Numbered from the stretch's first letter, positions 1 through 9,330 are shown. The stretch: 64,000 bases of DNA from Bacillus sp. HMF5848 (GCF_003944835.1 NZ_RWIV01000001.1:4267501-4331500); one strand, 5' to 3'. The notes: generated by a model not told the origin, from the sequence alone. A program made the numbers and translations.

Positions 1-1456
1 TCCAAAGGGCCCGAGTTACTATTCTCCTTTTAAAAATTTCGAGAAAGCAAAAAATCGACAAAAGATAATTTTACAATCGATGGTCGAAAACAACTATATC
101 ACGCAATACGATGCTGATACAGCTTATAGTTCGCTGTTAAAATTTAATGACGGCAGCAAATACAAAGTGGAAGCTATTGCGCCATATTTTCAAGATATCG
201 TAAACGAAATATTACATTCAAAGCTTGGCATTGAGCAACGTGTTATTGAACTAGGAGGATTACGCGTTTATACAACGTTGGATATACAAGCACAACGTAT
301 TGCTGAAAAACAATTGGCTGATACGATTGCGGCGAACTCTGACATTCAAGCAGCTTTTGTAGCGCTAGATCCGAAAACAGGTGCGGTAAAAGCCTTGATT
401 GGTGGACGCGACTATGTTGAAAGTCCGTTTAATCGGGCTGTCCAAGCTGTTCGTCAGCCTGGATCAACATTTAAACCATTTTTGTACTATGCCGCTTTGA
501 GTCAAGGGTTTACCCCTTCAACTGAATTGCGAAGTGAACGGACTACATTTTTATTTGATGACGGGCGGTCTAAATATACACCGCAAAACTATAACAATTA
601 CTATGCTGATGGTCCTATTACTATGGCCCAAGCTTTGGCACTATCTGATAACGTATATGCTGTTAAAACATATCAGATGCTTAATGAGATGGCGAATGAC
701 ACTCAACTTGTGAAAACCGCCAAACAGTTTGGTATCACAAGTCCGTTAAAGTCCGTTCCTTCATTAGCCTTAGGAACTTCACCGGTCAGATTATTAGAAA
801 TGGTGAATGCTTACGGTATGTTGGCTAACGGAGGTAAAAATATTAAGCCGGTGTTTATAACAAAGGTTGTTAATTATCGCGGAGATGTGATTTTTGAACA
901 TAAGTCAAATGAAGAGCAAGCGTTAGACTCAGATCTTGCGTTTATTACAACACATATGATGACAGGTATGTTTGATGAAAAGCTTAATGATTACACGAGC
1001 GTGACTGGGCGTACTATTATTCCTACTATTTCGCGTCCGTATGCTGGAAAGTCAGGTTCGACTAGCACCGATAGCTGGATGATTGGCTATTCACCGCAAG
1101 TTGTCGCCGGTGTCTGGACCGGATACGATAAGGATAGAACAATTGATCTGATTGCCGAGAGACAATATTCTAAGCAAATATGGGCCGGATTTATGGAGCA
1201 AGTTCTTGAATCAGAGCCTGTCATTGCCTTTAGGCCATCAGAAAATGTAGTAGGTGTGTACGTAAATCCTGATAACGGTCTGCTTGCTACGGAAGACTGT
1301 CCCGTTTCAAGGCTAACCTATTTCTTAGCGGGTACGGAGCCTACACAATATTGTACTGTCCACATTAAAGATGAGCCGGGTTATATTGAGGAAAATGAAA
1401 CAACACCTGAAAAAGAAAAAGGCATTATCCGCAAAATTCTTGACTGGTTCTTGTAA
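1..1456 (+). CDS. pbpG: Class A penicillin-binding protein (PBP2d-like), 5' end cut by the window
   Basis: C-terminal part of a bifunctional peptidoglycan glycosyltransferase/transpeptidase that polymerises and cross-links the cell wall outside the membrane. The frame is open from base 2, and the residues before the first internal Met (PKGPSYYSPF) match the end of a glycosyltransferase domain, so the true start lies upstream of the window. The transpeptidase motifs are all present: SxxK as GSTFKP with Ser at 464-466, SxN as SDN near 644, and KSG near 1049-1057. The order pbpG-ywhD-ywhC-ywhB is that of B. subtilis, where pbpG is a sporulation-associated PBP. The symbol rests on this synteny, since other class A PBPs share these motifs. 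Confidence 0.9.
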   Translation, partial: PKGPSYYSPFKNFEKAKNRQKIILQSMVENNYITQYDADTAYSSLLKFNDGSKYKVEAIAPYFQDIVNEILHSKLGIEQRVIELGGLRVYTTLDIQAQRIAEKQLADTIAANSDIQAAFVALDPKTGAVKALIGGRDYVESPFNRAVQAVRQPGSTFKPFLYYAALSQGFTPSTELRSERTTFLFDDGRSKYTPQNYNNYYADGPITMAQALALSDNVYAVKTYQMLNEMANDTQLVKTAKQFGITSPLKSVPSLALGTSPVRLLEMVNAYGMLANGGKNIKPVFITKVVNYRGDVIFEHKSNEEQALDSDLAFITTHMMTGMFDEKLNDYTSVTGRTIIPTISRPYAGKSGSTSTDSWMIGYSPQVVAGVWTGYDKDRTIDLIAERQYSKQIWAGFMEQVLESEPVIAFRPSENVVGVYVNPDNGLLATEDCPVSRLTYFLAGTEPTQYCTVHIKDEPGYIEENETTPEKEKGIIRKILDWFL

Positions 1457-1529
1457 CTGGTGAATGGGCCGGGTTTAAACGCAACAGACTTGTGAAGAGC
1501 GTGCTCATACATAAGTTGAGTATGTGCGC

Positions 1530-2095
1530 GCTCAGCAAAAAGTGCGGGATCTGAGTGTGAAATGCACGTTGGTTTGTCGGAAATGCGCGGTTACCTGTCG
1601 AGAATGCGCGCTCCCGTGTCGAAAATGCGCGTTCCCGAAAAAACGACGCACCCGAGCGTGAGAAATGCACGTTCCCGTGTCGAAAATGCACGTTCGTTTG
1701 TCGAGAATGCATGCTCGCGTGTCGAGATTGCACGTTCACGGGAAAATCCAGGATCCGAGTGTGAGAAATGCACGTTCCCGTGTCGAAAATGCACGTTCGT
1801 TTGTCGAGAATGCATGCTCGCGTGTCGAGATTGCACGTTCACGGGTAAATCCAGGATCTGAGTGTGAGAAATGCACGTTCCCTTGTCGAGAATGCATGCT
1901 CGCGTGTCGAGATTGCACGTTCACGGGAAAATCCAAGATCCGAGTGTGAAAAAAGCACGTTCTGGCGAAAATGACGGGCCCGGGTGTGAGAAATGCGCGC
2001 TCACCTGTCGAAATTGCGCGCTCCTTTGTCGGAAATGCGCGCTCCAGAAAAAACGCTGCACCCCAGTGTAAAAAAATGCGCGTTCTGCTTCAAAC
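1530..2095. repeat. 21-bp repeat array A with 19-bp linkers
   Basis: Non-coding array of 21-bp units, each with TGTCGA followed after 2-4 variable bases by TGCACG or TGCGCG. Groups of units are separated by a linker ending in (C)GAGTGTG. Linker copies begin at 1553, 1654, 1757, 1860, 1942, 1982 and 2064, giving spacings of 101, 103, 103, 82, 40 and 82 bp. All but the first equal 19+21n with n = 4, 4, 3, 1, 3; the first is 2 bp short. Open frames on both strands exist only because 21 is a multiple of 3; they have no convincing ribosome binding site or domain. The array lies between pbpG and a shared terminator, so it may be transcribed as 3' UTR. Confidence 0.9.
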
Positions 2096-2170
2096 AACTC
2101 CAAGATTAACATCAATGCAAATAGGCAGTATGAGATTAAGATAAAAGCAAACTACAAGAAGATAAAAAAT

Positions 2171-2202
2171 TCCCCGGGATAAACATCGTCCCGGGGTTTT
2201 AT
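2171..2202. terminator. Bidirectional intrinsic terminator between pbpG and ywhD
   Basis: GC-rich stem CCCCGGGA/TCCCGGGG with a short loop. It is followed by TTTTAT on the plus strand and by AATTTTTT on the minus strand. It lies past repeat array A for pbpG and past the ywhD stop for the minus strand. Confidence 0.85.
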
Positions 2203-2341
2203 ATGTCCTAGTTCACAATGTGATACACATTGTAGATTTTAGTTTACTTTTTTTAACAGAATGTACAATAGGACTTTTAAATTTGTCACAAATTCGCCAC
2301 ATTTAAACCGCCATATTAACCGACTCATTTAAACCGCAAAT

Positions 2342-2845
2342 TTAGCCTTGTAGACCTTCTTTTAATTCTGAGCTTGATAACTCCCACATCTCCTCATTAT
2401 GCTTCTGAAGAAATTCCGCTAACACTTTTTTGCTAACATCATCCATATGGGAGACAATAATCTGTCGCTTTAATGACCTGTCTAACCTATTCACATGTTC
2501 TGGCAGCAGTTTATAACCACGACGCGCTTCGCGATCAACAGTCATTTCACAAGCCGTAACTCCTGCATAATATAAGCCTTCAGCTTTTCGGTCTATTGTG
2601 ACCCACACCAACCAATATGGTCGGCCGTTTGGCACGTCTTCTTTATTCGAAAGAAATTTGATACCTTTTTCAACAGCACTCTTAGCATGCATAGCACCGA
2701 TATCAACGGCAGCATCTTTATTTTCAACATCAATAATGACGGGCGAAACATGCTCTAGGCTAAGTGTTCCTACACCAAAACCGCCATGGCCGTCAGTTGG
2801 ATCATTTTTAATAATGTTAAAACTTATATTCTTTTTCTCAGTCAT
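2342..2845 (-). CDS. ywhD: YwhD family protein
   Basis: A 167-residue protein of the YwhD family, close in length to B. subtilis YwhD and in the same position between pbpG and ywhC. No catalytic motif is evident and the function is unknown. The start is taken as the ATG of MTEKKN. The upstream AGGAGG touches an earlier in-frame ATG (2854), leaving that codon no spacing, but sits 9 nt from the ATG at 2845. The 290 bp before ywhC hold no other gene. Confidence 0.85.
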   Translation of the reverse strand: MTEKKNISFNIIKNDPTDGHGGFGVGTLSLEHVSPVIIDVENKDAAVDIGAMHAKSAVEKGIKFLSNKEDVPNGRPYWLVWVTIDRKAEGLYYAGVTACEMTVDREARRGYKLLPEHVNRLDRSLKRQIIVSHMDDVSKKVLAEFLQKHNEEMWELSSSELKEGLQG

Positions 2846-3062
2846 ATAAAACATCCTCCTGTATTGTTATAAAAAGGCACAGAGCGTCTGCCTAGCAGTG
2901 ACAAGTATAATACAAGCGCCGTCGGCTAGCATCGCATGTTCTGCTGCGCTGTCGTCATCGCGCACTATCCGTCAGATTACTAACTTCTATAAGCGAGTGA
3001 CTTACAACCATGGACTTCCTTCATGGAAAATGCTCTGTATTTTTCCTTAAGCCTGATAAACA

Positions 3063-3100
3063 TTTTTTTTAAAAATCCTATCTTTCACAAGAGAAGATAG
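3063..3100 (-). terminator. Intrinsic terminator after ywhC
   Basis: Stem CTATCTT/AAGATAG at 3078-3100, followed on the minus strand by a run of T (A-run at 3063-3075). It lies about 37 bp past the ywhC stop. Confidence 0.65.
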
Positions 3101-3136
3101 CTTACGGAAACTTGTTGGCGCACGAGCTATAAATAC

Positions 3137-3790
3137 TTAAAATAACCAACTAACTGCTGCTTCCAACATATTAAATACAGCTGGAATAACTGTATGAAAT
3201 ATAGGATAAATCGTGTATTGATCTAATGGGGTAAATACCAATATTAAAAAGATTAGTGCCCCATATTTCTCGTACTGTGTCATTTTAGCACGTATATTAG
3301 GCGGCATTAAATCTTCTATAATCCGATAACCATCAAGTGGTGGAAACGGCAATAAATTAAAGACAAATAACATGACATTAATACGCACAATCATATCAAA
3401 CGTTTGATAGACAAATTCATTTGTCACAAAAGCTATGCCAGTAGCCAGCAGGATATTCCATAGTAAGTAAAACACAAAAGCGATAATTAAATTACTGACC
3501 GGACCTGCTAATGATACTACTACACCCGCTAATCGTGGATTTTTAAAATAAAATCTGTTCACAGGTACAGGACGTGCCCAACCAAACCCTGCGATAAACA
3601 GTAGAATGGTACCAAACGGGTCAAGATGCGCTAAGGGAGATAGCGTCAACCGCCCTTGGTTTTTGGCAGTTGGATCACCGAACTTATACGCCGCATATGC
3701 ATGAGCAAACTCATGAAAAGTGAAACCGAGTACAAGTGCAATAACAACAAAAGGGATTTGCTCGAGAGGAAAGGCTAAAAATCGTTCCAC
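3137..3790 (-). CDS. ywhC: Site-2 protease family membrane metalloprotease (M50)
   Basis: Integral membrane zinc protease of the M50/rhomboid-like YwhC type, 217 residues with about five to six membrane segments. The zinc motif HEFAH is at residues 26-30 in the first segment, and the second metal-ligand motif [10 protein letters not shown] is at residues 145-154. The start is GTG at 3790, with AAAGGAG about 10 nt upstream; a nearby ATG is out of frame. The compact form without PDZ domain fits the cytoplasm/membrane subclass. The substrate is unknown. It is divergent from ywhB, as in B. subtilis. Confidence 0.9.
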   Translation of the reverse strand: MERFLAFPLEQIPFVVIALVLGFTFHEFAHAYAAYKFGDPTAKNQGRLTLSPLAHLDPFGTILLFIAGFGWARPVPVNRFYFKNPRLAGVVVSLAGPVSNLIIAFVFYLLWNILLATGIAFVTNEFVYQTFDMIVRINVMLFVFNLLPFPPLDGYRIIEDLMPPNIRAKMTQYEKYGALIFLILVFTPLDQYTIYPIFHTVIPAVFNMLEAAVSWLF

Positions 3791-3996
3791 GTCATAGTCT
3801 CCTTTATGAGCGTACTATTTATAGGCAGCATTGCCTATCTCAATGTAAACGCACGAAATTTTAAAATTTTTACCACTGTTAATATGTAGTATACACTATG
3901 AAGCTTCATCACAAAATTAGAATGATTTCAAGTATAATTAAGATGTAGAAATTTTAACACTACGTATGTAATAACGAAAAGAGGGGAGTGATACAA

Positions 3997-4182
3997 ATGC
4001 CATATATTACTGTCAAAATGCTGGATGGTCGCACTGAGGAGCAAAAACGCGCTTTAGTAGAAAAGGTCACTGCTGCTGTTAGCGAAACAACAGGCGCACC
4101 CGCTGAGAAAATAGTTGTTTTTATTGAAGAGATGACAAAAAATCACTATGCTGTTGGCGGAAAACGCCTAAGCGACGAATAA
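3997..4182 (+). CDS. ywhB: 4-oxalocrotonate tautomerase family enzyme
   Basis: A 61-residue tautomerase. The ATG at 3997 is followed directly by Pro, so Met removal exposes the catalytic N-terminal Pro1 of this superfamily; that fixes the start in preference to a GTG at 3988. GAGGGGAG lies 8 nt upstream. The conserved Arg in the LDGRTEEQK helix start is present. The family catalyses enol-keto tautomerisation of 2-hydroxymuconate-like acids, but the natural substrate of YwhB enzymes is unsettled. Confidence 0.92.
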   Translation: MPYITVKMLDGRTEEQKRALVEKVTAAVSETTGAPAEKIVVFIEEMTKNHYAVGGKRLSDE

Positions 4183-4302
4183 CATATCATACATAAGCTG
4201 ATGATATCCGACAAGTGAGTATGTTCCCTGTCGCTATATATAGTGCAAGTTTTTTAAAAATTAGAAAGCAAAAACTTGTATTTACAGAAGAGGTCTAGTC
4301 TT

Positions 4303-4421
4303 CACAACGTGTGTTTACTCGGGAAAGTATAAATCAGCACAATGTGTTTTCACTCGAGATGGCTATATCATCACTACCTCACAATGTTTTCACTCAGGCT
4401 ATATCATCACAACCTCACAAT
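4303..4421. repeat. Degenerate tandem repeat of about 36-42 bp
   Basis: Three imperfect units starting with CACAA(C/T)GTGT or CACAATGTTT at 4303, 4338 and 4380, plus a partial start at 4416. Units 2 and 3 share GGCTATATCATCAC. The block lies between the convergent ywhB and ywgA genes and appears non-coding. Confidence 0.6.
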
Positions 4422-4453
4422 AATAAAGCTGCCGGGCATTTGCCCTGGCAGCT
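4421..4453 (-). terminator. Intrinsic terminator of ywgA
   Basis: Stem AGCTGCC-GGGC / GCCC-GGCAGCT at 4427-4453, followed on the minus strand by TTTATTA. The hairpin overlaps the ywgA stop codon. Confidence 0.85.
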
Positions 4454-4955
4454 AGTTTACTTGCTTTTGCAAGGTTTCAATATAAGTAAAGGCCTTTTCA
4501 ATTTCGTCATTCGTATAACGTAGCTTCGCTTTTAACGTATGAACTTTCTCAATAATATCTTCTTTTTCTAAATCACCAAAGAACATCATCGTAGAAACAA
4601 GCTCTAAAAAACGTGAGCTTTGTTCATTTAAGCTATCAAGTAACGGCTTAACATTAGGCATGTCCAATGAGTGTAGCTGTAGAAATTCCGCTCCTGCCTC
4701 TGTTAAGGTATAGCGATATTGGTGATAATTCCCTTTCTCCTCACACACTTCATCTAACAACCCGGCATTACACAGTTCCTCAACACGTAGTGTTAATTCC
4801 TCTGAATATGGACCATAGAAGTGAAAATCAAATTTCTCATAAAACGGTATATTAAATTTTTTTGCGATAAAAATTATTTTTTGTAGCTTTTTCCGTCCGA
4901 CAATTTCACCGGCTTCAGCAAACATTTTTAATACCTTGGCGTGTTCCTTTAGCAA
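4452..4955 (-). CDS. ywgA: YwgA family protein
   Basis: A 167-residue soluble protein of the YwgA family, with B. subtilis synteny next to ywfO. The N-terminal half (GRKKLQKIIFIAK, FHFYGPYSEEL) resembles a winged-helix fold and recalls Panacea/SocA-type proteins in general shape. No enzyme motif is seen and the function is unknown. The start is TTG at 4955; an in-frame TAA 24 nt upstream leaves little choice. A GGGAG/AAGGGG purine tract lies just before it. Confidence 0.8.
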   Translation of the reverse strand: MLKEHAKVLKMFAEAGEIVGRKKLQKIIFIAKKFNIPFYEKFDFHFYGPYSEELTLRVEELCNAGLLDEVCEEKGNYHQYRYTLTEAGAEFLQLHSLDMPNVKPLLDSLNEQSSRFLELVSTMMFFGDLEKEDIIEKVHTLKAKLRYTNDEIEKAFTYIETLQKQVN

Positions 4956-5086
4956 TTCCCCTTCACTCCCAAAGATTTATTACGACTAAATGACCTCAAG
5001 CAGCTTGTCAAAATCTTCGATACATTATGACATAACGCGAGGCTTATTGTATGAATCAGTACTTCAAGCTAGCTTCTCAATCCCAA

Positions 5087-6388
5087 TTAAGTGTCAAAAA
5101 GCAGTTCCTTAATACGTTTTTTAATCGTTTTTTTACTAGACGTATCTTCGATGATATCTAGTGGAAAATATAATTTATGATCTGTGCGGCGTTTCCCGCT
5201 AATAGCATCAACTATTTCTGATTGACGTGACAACTCTCGTATGTCGTCATTTGCCATTAATAGATGAATAGGCAACCGCTCTTCTTCCTCACCAGGACGG
5301 TAAAAGTCATATGGTAGGTCTGATGATGAGTCAACCTCCAAATAATATTCAGGGTCTATCCCTGCCTTTTTGAACAGTTGAGGAAGTTCAATCGTTTTTT
5401 TCAAGTCCTTTGATGGGTTGTATTCTACATATTGAAATAAGTTTCTATTGACAAACCGCTTACACAAATCACTTAAAATTGGATCATCCTCGTCTTGCCA
5501 TGCCTGAAAATAAAAGTACATAACAGGCTCATCAAGCTTTAAATAATCAGCCACATTCATCTCTTCTTCAAATAAAGAGTAAAAGTGAACAGGATGCTGC
5601 TTAAAGGCATAATATTGCTCGTGTAGATGCTTCGCACGATGCAAAATTTTCGTTAAAATAACTTCAGCACTCCGCGTCACAGGATGGAAATATACTTGCC
5701 AGTACATTTGGTAGCGACTCATAATGTAATCCTCTACTGCGTGCATACCACTGTATTTAATCACAACTTGATCTTCCCGCGGTCGCATAACACGCAATAT
5801 TCGTTCCATGTCAAAGTGACCGTACGAAACCCCTGTATAATAAGCATCTCGTTGTAAATAATCCATGCGGTCCGCGTCAATTTGGCTTGAAATTAAACTA
5901 ACTACTAGCTTATTGTGATATGTTTTTCCAATGACCTCTGCGACGTGCTTCGGAAACTCGTCTCCGACTTTACGTAATATTTTGTTAACCTCGGTGTCTC
6001 CTACAATAATCGCACGCGAATAATCTTCATGGTCTAAATGAAATACCTTTTCAAATGAATGTGAAAAAGGACCATGACCGATATCATGAAGAAGTGCGGC
6101 ACATAAACAAATAAGACGTTCATTATCATCCCATTCAGGACGTCCTTGGAAGACATCATCGACAATGCGACGCATAATCTCGTAAACTCCTAGCGAATGA
6201 TTAAAGCGACTATGCTCCGCACCATGGAAAGTTAAATAGGTCGTACCGAGCTGTTTAATACGACGCAAACGTTGAAACTCGGGTGTTCCAATTAAATCCC
6301 ATATTATTTTGTCTCTTACATGTATATAAGAGTGTACAGGGTCCTTAAAGACTTTCTCTTCTGATAACCGTCCACCTGGATATGTCAT
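5087..6388 (-). CDS. ywfO: HD-domain dNTP triphosphohydrolase YwfO
   Basis: 433 residues, the same length as B. subtilis YwfO. HD-superfamily metal ligands are visible: H64 in FNHSLG, H101-D102 in LLHDIGHGPFSH, and the later QIDADRMDYL motif with the fourth ligand Asp. Members of this group hydrolyse dNTPs to deoxynucleoside and tripolyphosphate in the cytoplasm and help balance nucleotide pools; an enterococcal relative was shown to have this activity. AAAGAGGG precedes the ATG. It is followed downstream, on the same strand, by ywgA after a 130-bp gap. Confidence 0.9.
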   Translation of the reverse strand: MTYPGGRLSEEKVFKDPVHSYIHVRDKIIWDLIGTPEFQRLRRIKQLGTTYLTFHGAEHSRFNHSLGVYEIMRRIVDDVFQGRPEWDDNERLICLCAALLHDIGHGPFSHSFEKVFHLDHEDYSRAIIVGDTEVNKILRKVGDEFPKHVAEVIGKTYHNKLVVSLISSQIDADRMDYLQRDAYYTGVSYGHFDMERILRVMRPREDQVVIKYSGMHAVEDYIMSRYQMYWQVYFHPVTRSAEVILTKILHRAKHLHEQYYAFKQHPVHFYSLFEEEMNVADYLKLDEPVMYFYFQAWQDEDDPILSDLCKRFVNRNLFQYVEYNPSKDLKKTIELPQLFKKAGIDPEYYLEVDSSSDLPYDFYRPGEEEERLPIHLLMANDDIRELSRQSEIVDAISGKRRTDHKLYFPLDIIEDTSSKKTIKKRIKELLFDT

Positions 6389-6686
6389 GTTATTCCCTCT
6401 TTAAAAAGCTAGTAATTTTCTCCCTATTAGCCGTTTCCATTTATAAACTAATTTATATTATAAACTCTTTTTTTCGACAAAAAAACCATTGACTTTAATT
6501 TCCTACTGTGACAGAAAACATTACGTTTGCATACACCTTGATTTTCCACAAGTTCAAGAAACAGACTATTTATTTTCTAGACAATATTCGGTATGGTTAC
6601 TATGAGAACCTATAATTACAATTCGACCGGTAAAAGAGTGGGCTTTCTCGTTCGGACAGTTCTGCACGGAAAGGATTTGGTAGATT

Positions 6687-8480
6687 TTGAAAAGAGTACA
6701 AAAGTTGATTATTGGTGTCTTGCTCGTAATTTCCTCATTATGCTTATATATCCCTACTCTTGCCCAAGTACATGGTGAAGTCGAGAGTTTAATAATTAAT
6801 ACGTTAGGGTCTAGCAAAGCGAAAATGGACAAAGACCACAAGTGGCTTGTTATTCCTAATTACGGTAAATACACTGTAGCAAATGCAGAAACTATGACGA
6901 TTACAGGTCGCTATGAAGTTTTGAATGCAACTGACTTCGAGATAGAGAACGATACTCTTTACTTATTAAAAAACAGAGTTATTCACACTGTTAATTTAAC
7001 TACTGATAGAGAAAGTATTTTGCCTTTACCAGAGCAAGCCATGCTTGCAAGTGGCTTTACGATTTACAACAATACAGTATACCTTGTGAATGCCGACTCC
7101 ATACAAATTTGGGATACAACGACAGATTCAATACAAGCATTCTCCATCTCCACTAAAGATAGTGATAGAATACAATACTCTGATATTGAAGTAGACTTAG
7201 ATAACAAGGAAGCGTATATTTACTCAAATAGTTTTTTTGATGCTCTAAAAATTAAAAAGGTTAATCTAACTACTGAAACTGTAGACAAAAAGTACATGAC
7301 AGAAAAGGACGACAATCTTTCTGGCAGTGACAAGATTCACCTTTCAAGTAGTTACATTGTTTATGGTGACATCATATTTACTAAGGATCTTGAACCCGTT
7401 GCTTTTGACATTCCAAAGAGCTCTGCCACATTTATTGACGATTCTTATGTGTACACGAGAGTTTCTAAGTTAGCACTTCCAAGCTTAGCCTGGGTTGAAG
7501 ATTTGCCTTATAGTAAACCAAATGACCCGACATCGGCTATTGATTTCGTTGAGATTACTGAAGATGGGACTATGTTTTTAATTCAAAATGAAGTTGGCAC
7601 GTTGACGTTTTTTAAAATGAAACAACCAGCAGCCTTACAAACAAAAAAGCAATTTTATGATGTTTACATGTATGAAGATGAAATTATGTACCTTTATAGA
7701 CGCGGTATTATAAACGGATACAATTCCCACACCTTTGGACCGGAAGATAGTATTACACGTCTGCAAGCAGTGCAAATGATATTGCGTGAACTAGGTCAGC
7801 CAAACACTGCTGCGCCAAACCCTAATTTTACAGATGTAACAGAAACAGATTACGGTTATAGCGATATTGCTAAGGCTGTAGAGCTTGGTATTGTTGATGG
7901 TAAACCAGACGGTAGCTTTGATCGTTTTGGGTTGTTAACGAGAGGACAGATGGCGAAGATTTTAGCAAATGCTTATGAATTAAAAGGCGATGGCACCGTC
8001 CCATTTATTGATGTGAGTAAGGACGTCGATGATGCGTTTACCTATATTGATGCATTGGAAACAAATCAAATAACTACGGGCTTTGATGACAATAGCTATC
8101 GCCCGTACGACTATATTTCTCGTCAGCACTTTGCTGTATTTTTGTATCGCTATTTAATAGACAATCGATCACATACAGATACAGTTGTTGAAAGTGCAAC
8201 CATTCGAGCAGAGAATAACAGCTTCCATTTTACCTTTTCTGATTCTATGAAATTAGTTGAACTCATAGAGGTAAAGGGGGAGAAGGATCAAGTCTTACTA
8301 TTAGCTACAGCGTATGCTGGTTTACAAGAAGGCGAAGACTTTAAAACAAGCTTCACGATTCCTTACCGAGATAGCCTGGATCTTCCATTAATCTCAGGTG
8401 CTACTTATAGCATTAAATACCGCGGAACTTTGGCTGACGGAACTATGTCTATATTCACACAAGAAGTAATTGCAAAATAA
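6687..8480 (+). CDS. Secreted S-layer-homology (SLH) protein with beta-propeller-like N-terminus
   Basis: 597 residues with an N-terminal signal peptide (KR then a hydrophobic stretch ending near TLAQVHG). Residues about 35-310 are short beta-rich segments with repeated NDTLYLL / NNTVYLV patterns, suggesting a propeller-like domain. Three SLH modules follow at roughly 323-370, 383-430 and 440-495 (GIINGYN, GIVDGKPDGSF, ITTGFDDNSYRP). SLH modules bind pyruvylated secondary cell wall polymer, so the protein is probably cell-surface attached. A beta-rich tail follows. The start is TTG with GGAAAGGA 11 nt upstream. The ligand or enzymatic role is unknown. Confidence 0.85.
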   Translation: MKRVQKLIIGVLLVISSLCLYIPTLAQVHGEVESLIINTLGSSKAKMDKDHKWLVIPNYGKYTVANAETMTITGRYEVLNATDFEIENDTLYLLKNRVIHTVNLTTDRESILPLPEQAMLASGFTIYNNTVYLVNADSIQIWDTTTDSIQAFSISTKDSDRIQYSDIEVDLDNKEAYIYSNSFFDALKIKKVNLTTETVDKKYMTEKDDNLSGSDKIHLSSSYIVYGDIIFTKDLEPVAFDIPKSSATFIDDSYVYTRVSKLALPSLAWVEDLPYSKPNDPTSAIDFVEITEDGTMFLIQNEVGTLTFFKMKQPAALQTKKQFYDVYMYEDEIMYLYRRGIINGYNSHTFGPEDSITRLQAVQMILRELGQPNTAAPNPNFTDVTETDYGYSDIAKAVELGIVDGKPDGSFDRFGLLTRGQMAKILANAYELKGDGTVPFIDVSKDVDDAFTYIDALETNQITTGFDDNSYRPYDYISRQHFAVFLYRYLIDNRSHTDTVVESATIRAENNSFHFTFSDSMKLVELIEVKGEKDQVLLLATAYAGLQEGEDFKTSFTIPYRDSLDLPLISGATYSIKYRGTLADGTMSIFTQEVIAK

Positions 8481-8489
8481 AAAATAAGA

Positions 8490-8715
8490 AAAAGCGAAAT
8501 TGCCTTGCTCAGCCCCGACCAACTTAAGACGTACCCCACAGGAAGGGCCTTCCCTCCGGAGAGGGCCGGCTTAAGACCTCCGAAGAGGGCCGGCTTAAGG
8601 CCTTGAGCTGTGAAAAGCATAATAATTCATATCATGCTTTTCACAAGATACTCAAGGAAGATTATTCATAGATGACAAACTGGCTAGGCGCTAGAGTTAG
8701 ACACTAATCTAGGTT
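8490..8715 (+). repeat. Interspersed repeat R2, copy 1 (enlarged)
   Basis: Shares with copies at 42826-42954 and 56401-56530 the start AAAGCG...TGCCTTGCTC, the middle CAGGAAGGGCCTTCCCTCC with GGCTTAAGACCT, and the end AGACACTAATCTAGGTT. This copy carries an internal duplication (GAGGGCCGGCTTAAG twice) and about 80 extra bases with an inverted repeat GTGAAAAGCAT/ATGCTTTTCAC (8610-8620 and 8634-8644). It is non-coding. Similar GC-rich intergenic elements are common in Bacillus genomes, but I cannot name the family. Confidence 0.8.
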
Positions 8716-8757
8716 AAAAAACTTTGCGTTCTTAAACGTGAAAATGTGAAAATTAAA

Positions 8758-8807
8758 ACGTAAAAAAAGTGCCAAGCTTTACTTTAAGCCTTGGCACTTT
8801 TTTACGT
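8758..8807. terminator. Bidirectional terminator
   Basis: Stem AAAAAGTGCCAAG/CTTGGCACTTTTT with U-tracts on both strands. It is shared by the SLH gene (plus) and the DUF1450 gene (minus). Confidence 0.9.
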
Positions 8808-8845
8808 TTAGAAAAGCAATCCGGTTCAACTCTAATTCGTTTTTC

Positions 8846-9067
8846 TTATTTTAATTTTTTCGCAATCTTCTCGATAAGCTCCTCTTCACTAGGAGCTGAA
8901 ACCGGTCGATTGTTGACAAAACAGAATGATTTTTTGCGGCCAGGCCCACAATATGATTGACAACCGATATCAATCGTTGCATCAGGGTCTAGCTTTTCCA
9001 ATCGCGGCAAGAGTGTTTTAATATTTGTCGCCTGACAATCGTCGCAAATACGAAATTCATTTGCCAT
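8846..9067 (-). CDS. DUF1450 (YuzB-like) small Cys-rich protein
   Basis: A 73-residue protein of the DUF1450 family. Four cysteines are visible: CDDC near the N-terminus and CQSYCGPG in the middle, a pattern reminiscent of a thioredoxin-like ferredoxin fold. The C-terminus has a helix ([12 protein letters not shown]). The function is unknown. Its promoter region is shared divergently with rsfA. Confidence 0.85.
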   Translation of the reverse strand: MANEFRICDDCQATNIKTLLPRLEKLDPDATIDIGCQSYCGPGRKKSFCFVNNRPVSAPSEEELIEKIAKKLK

Positions 9068-9330
9068 CTATCATTTCAACCCTTTCATCTTTCACAAACA
9101 GACTATGCGTATTGTATCGATTTATTGCGAGATGTGCAAGTATATGTCATTCTCAACATTAAAAAAGTTATTTCCATATGATAAACTTCCAAAATTTTAA
9201 TATTTTTTTAAAAATCTATCATCCTTTTATAAAAAATAGTATAAACTGTCAATCTTCTGTCCATGATACATATTAGACACATTGTAAATAGTCAATGTAA
9301 TACAAATATAAAAGATAGGGAGATGAAATA

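Noticed and set aside
1530-2095. CRISPR array
   Set aside because: No unique spacers between identical repeats; units are contiguous 21-mers and linkers are themselves repeated.
1425-2115. Open frames on both strands inside array A (repeats such as RERAFST and VSKMHV)
   Set aside because: The 21-bp period keeps every frame open, both strands read equally well, and there are no ribosome sites or domains. Better explained as non-coding repeats.
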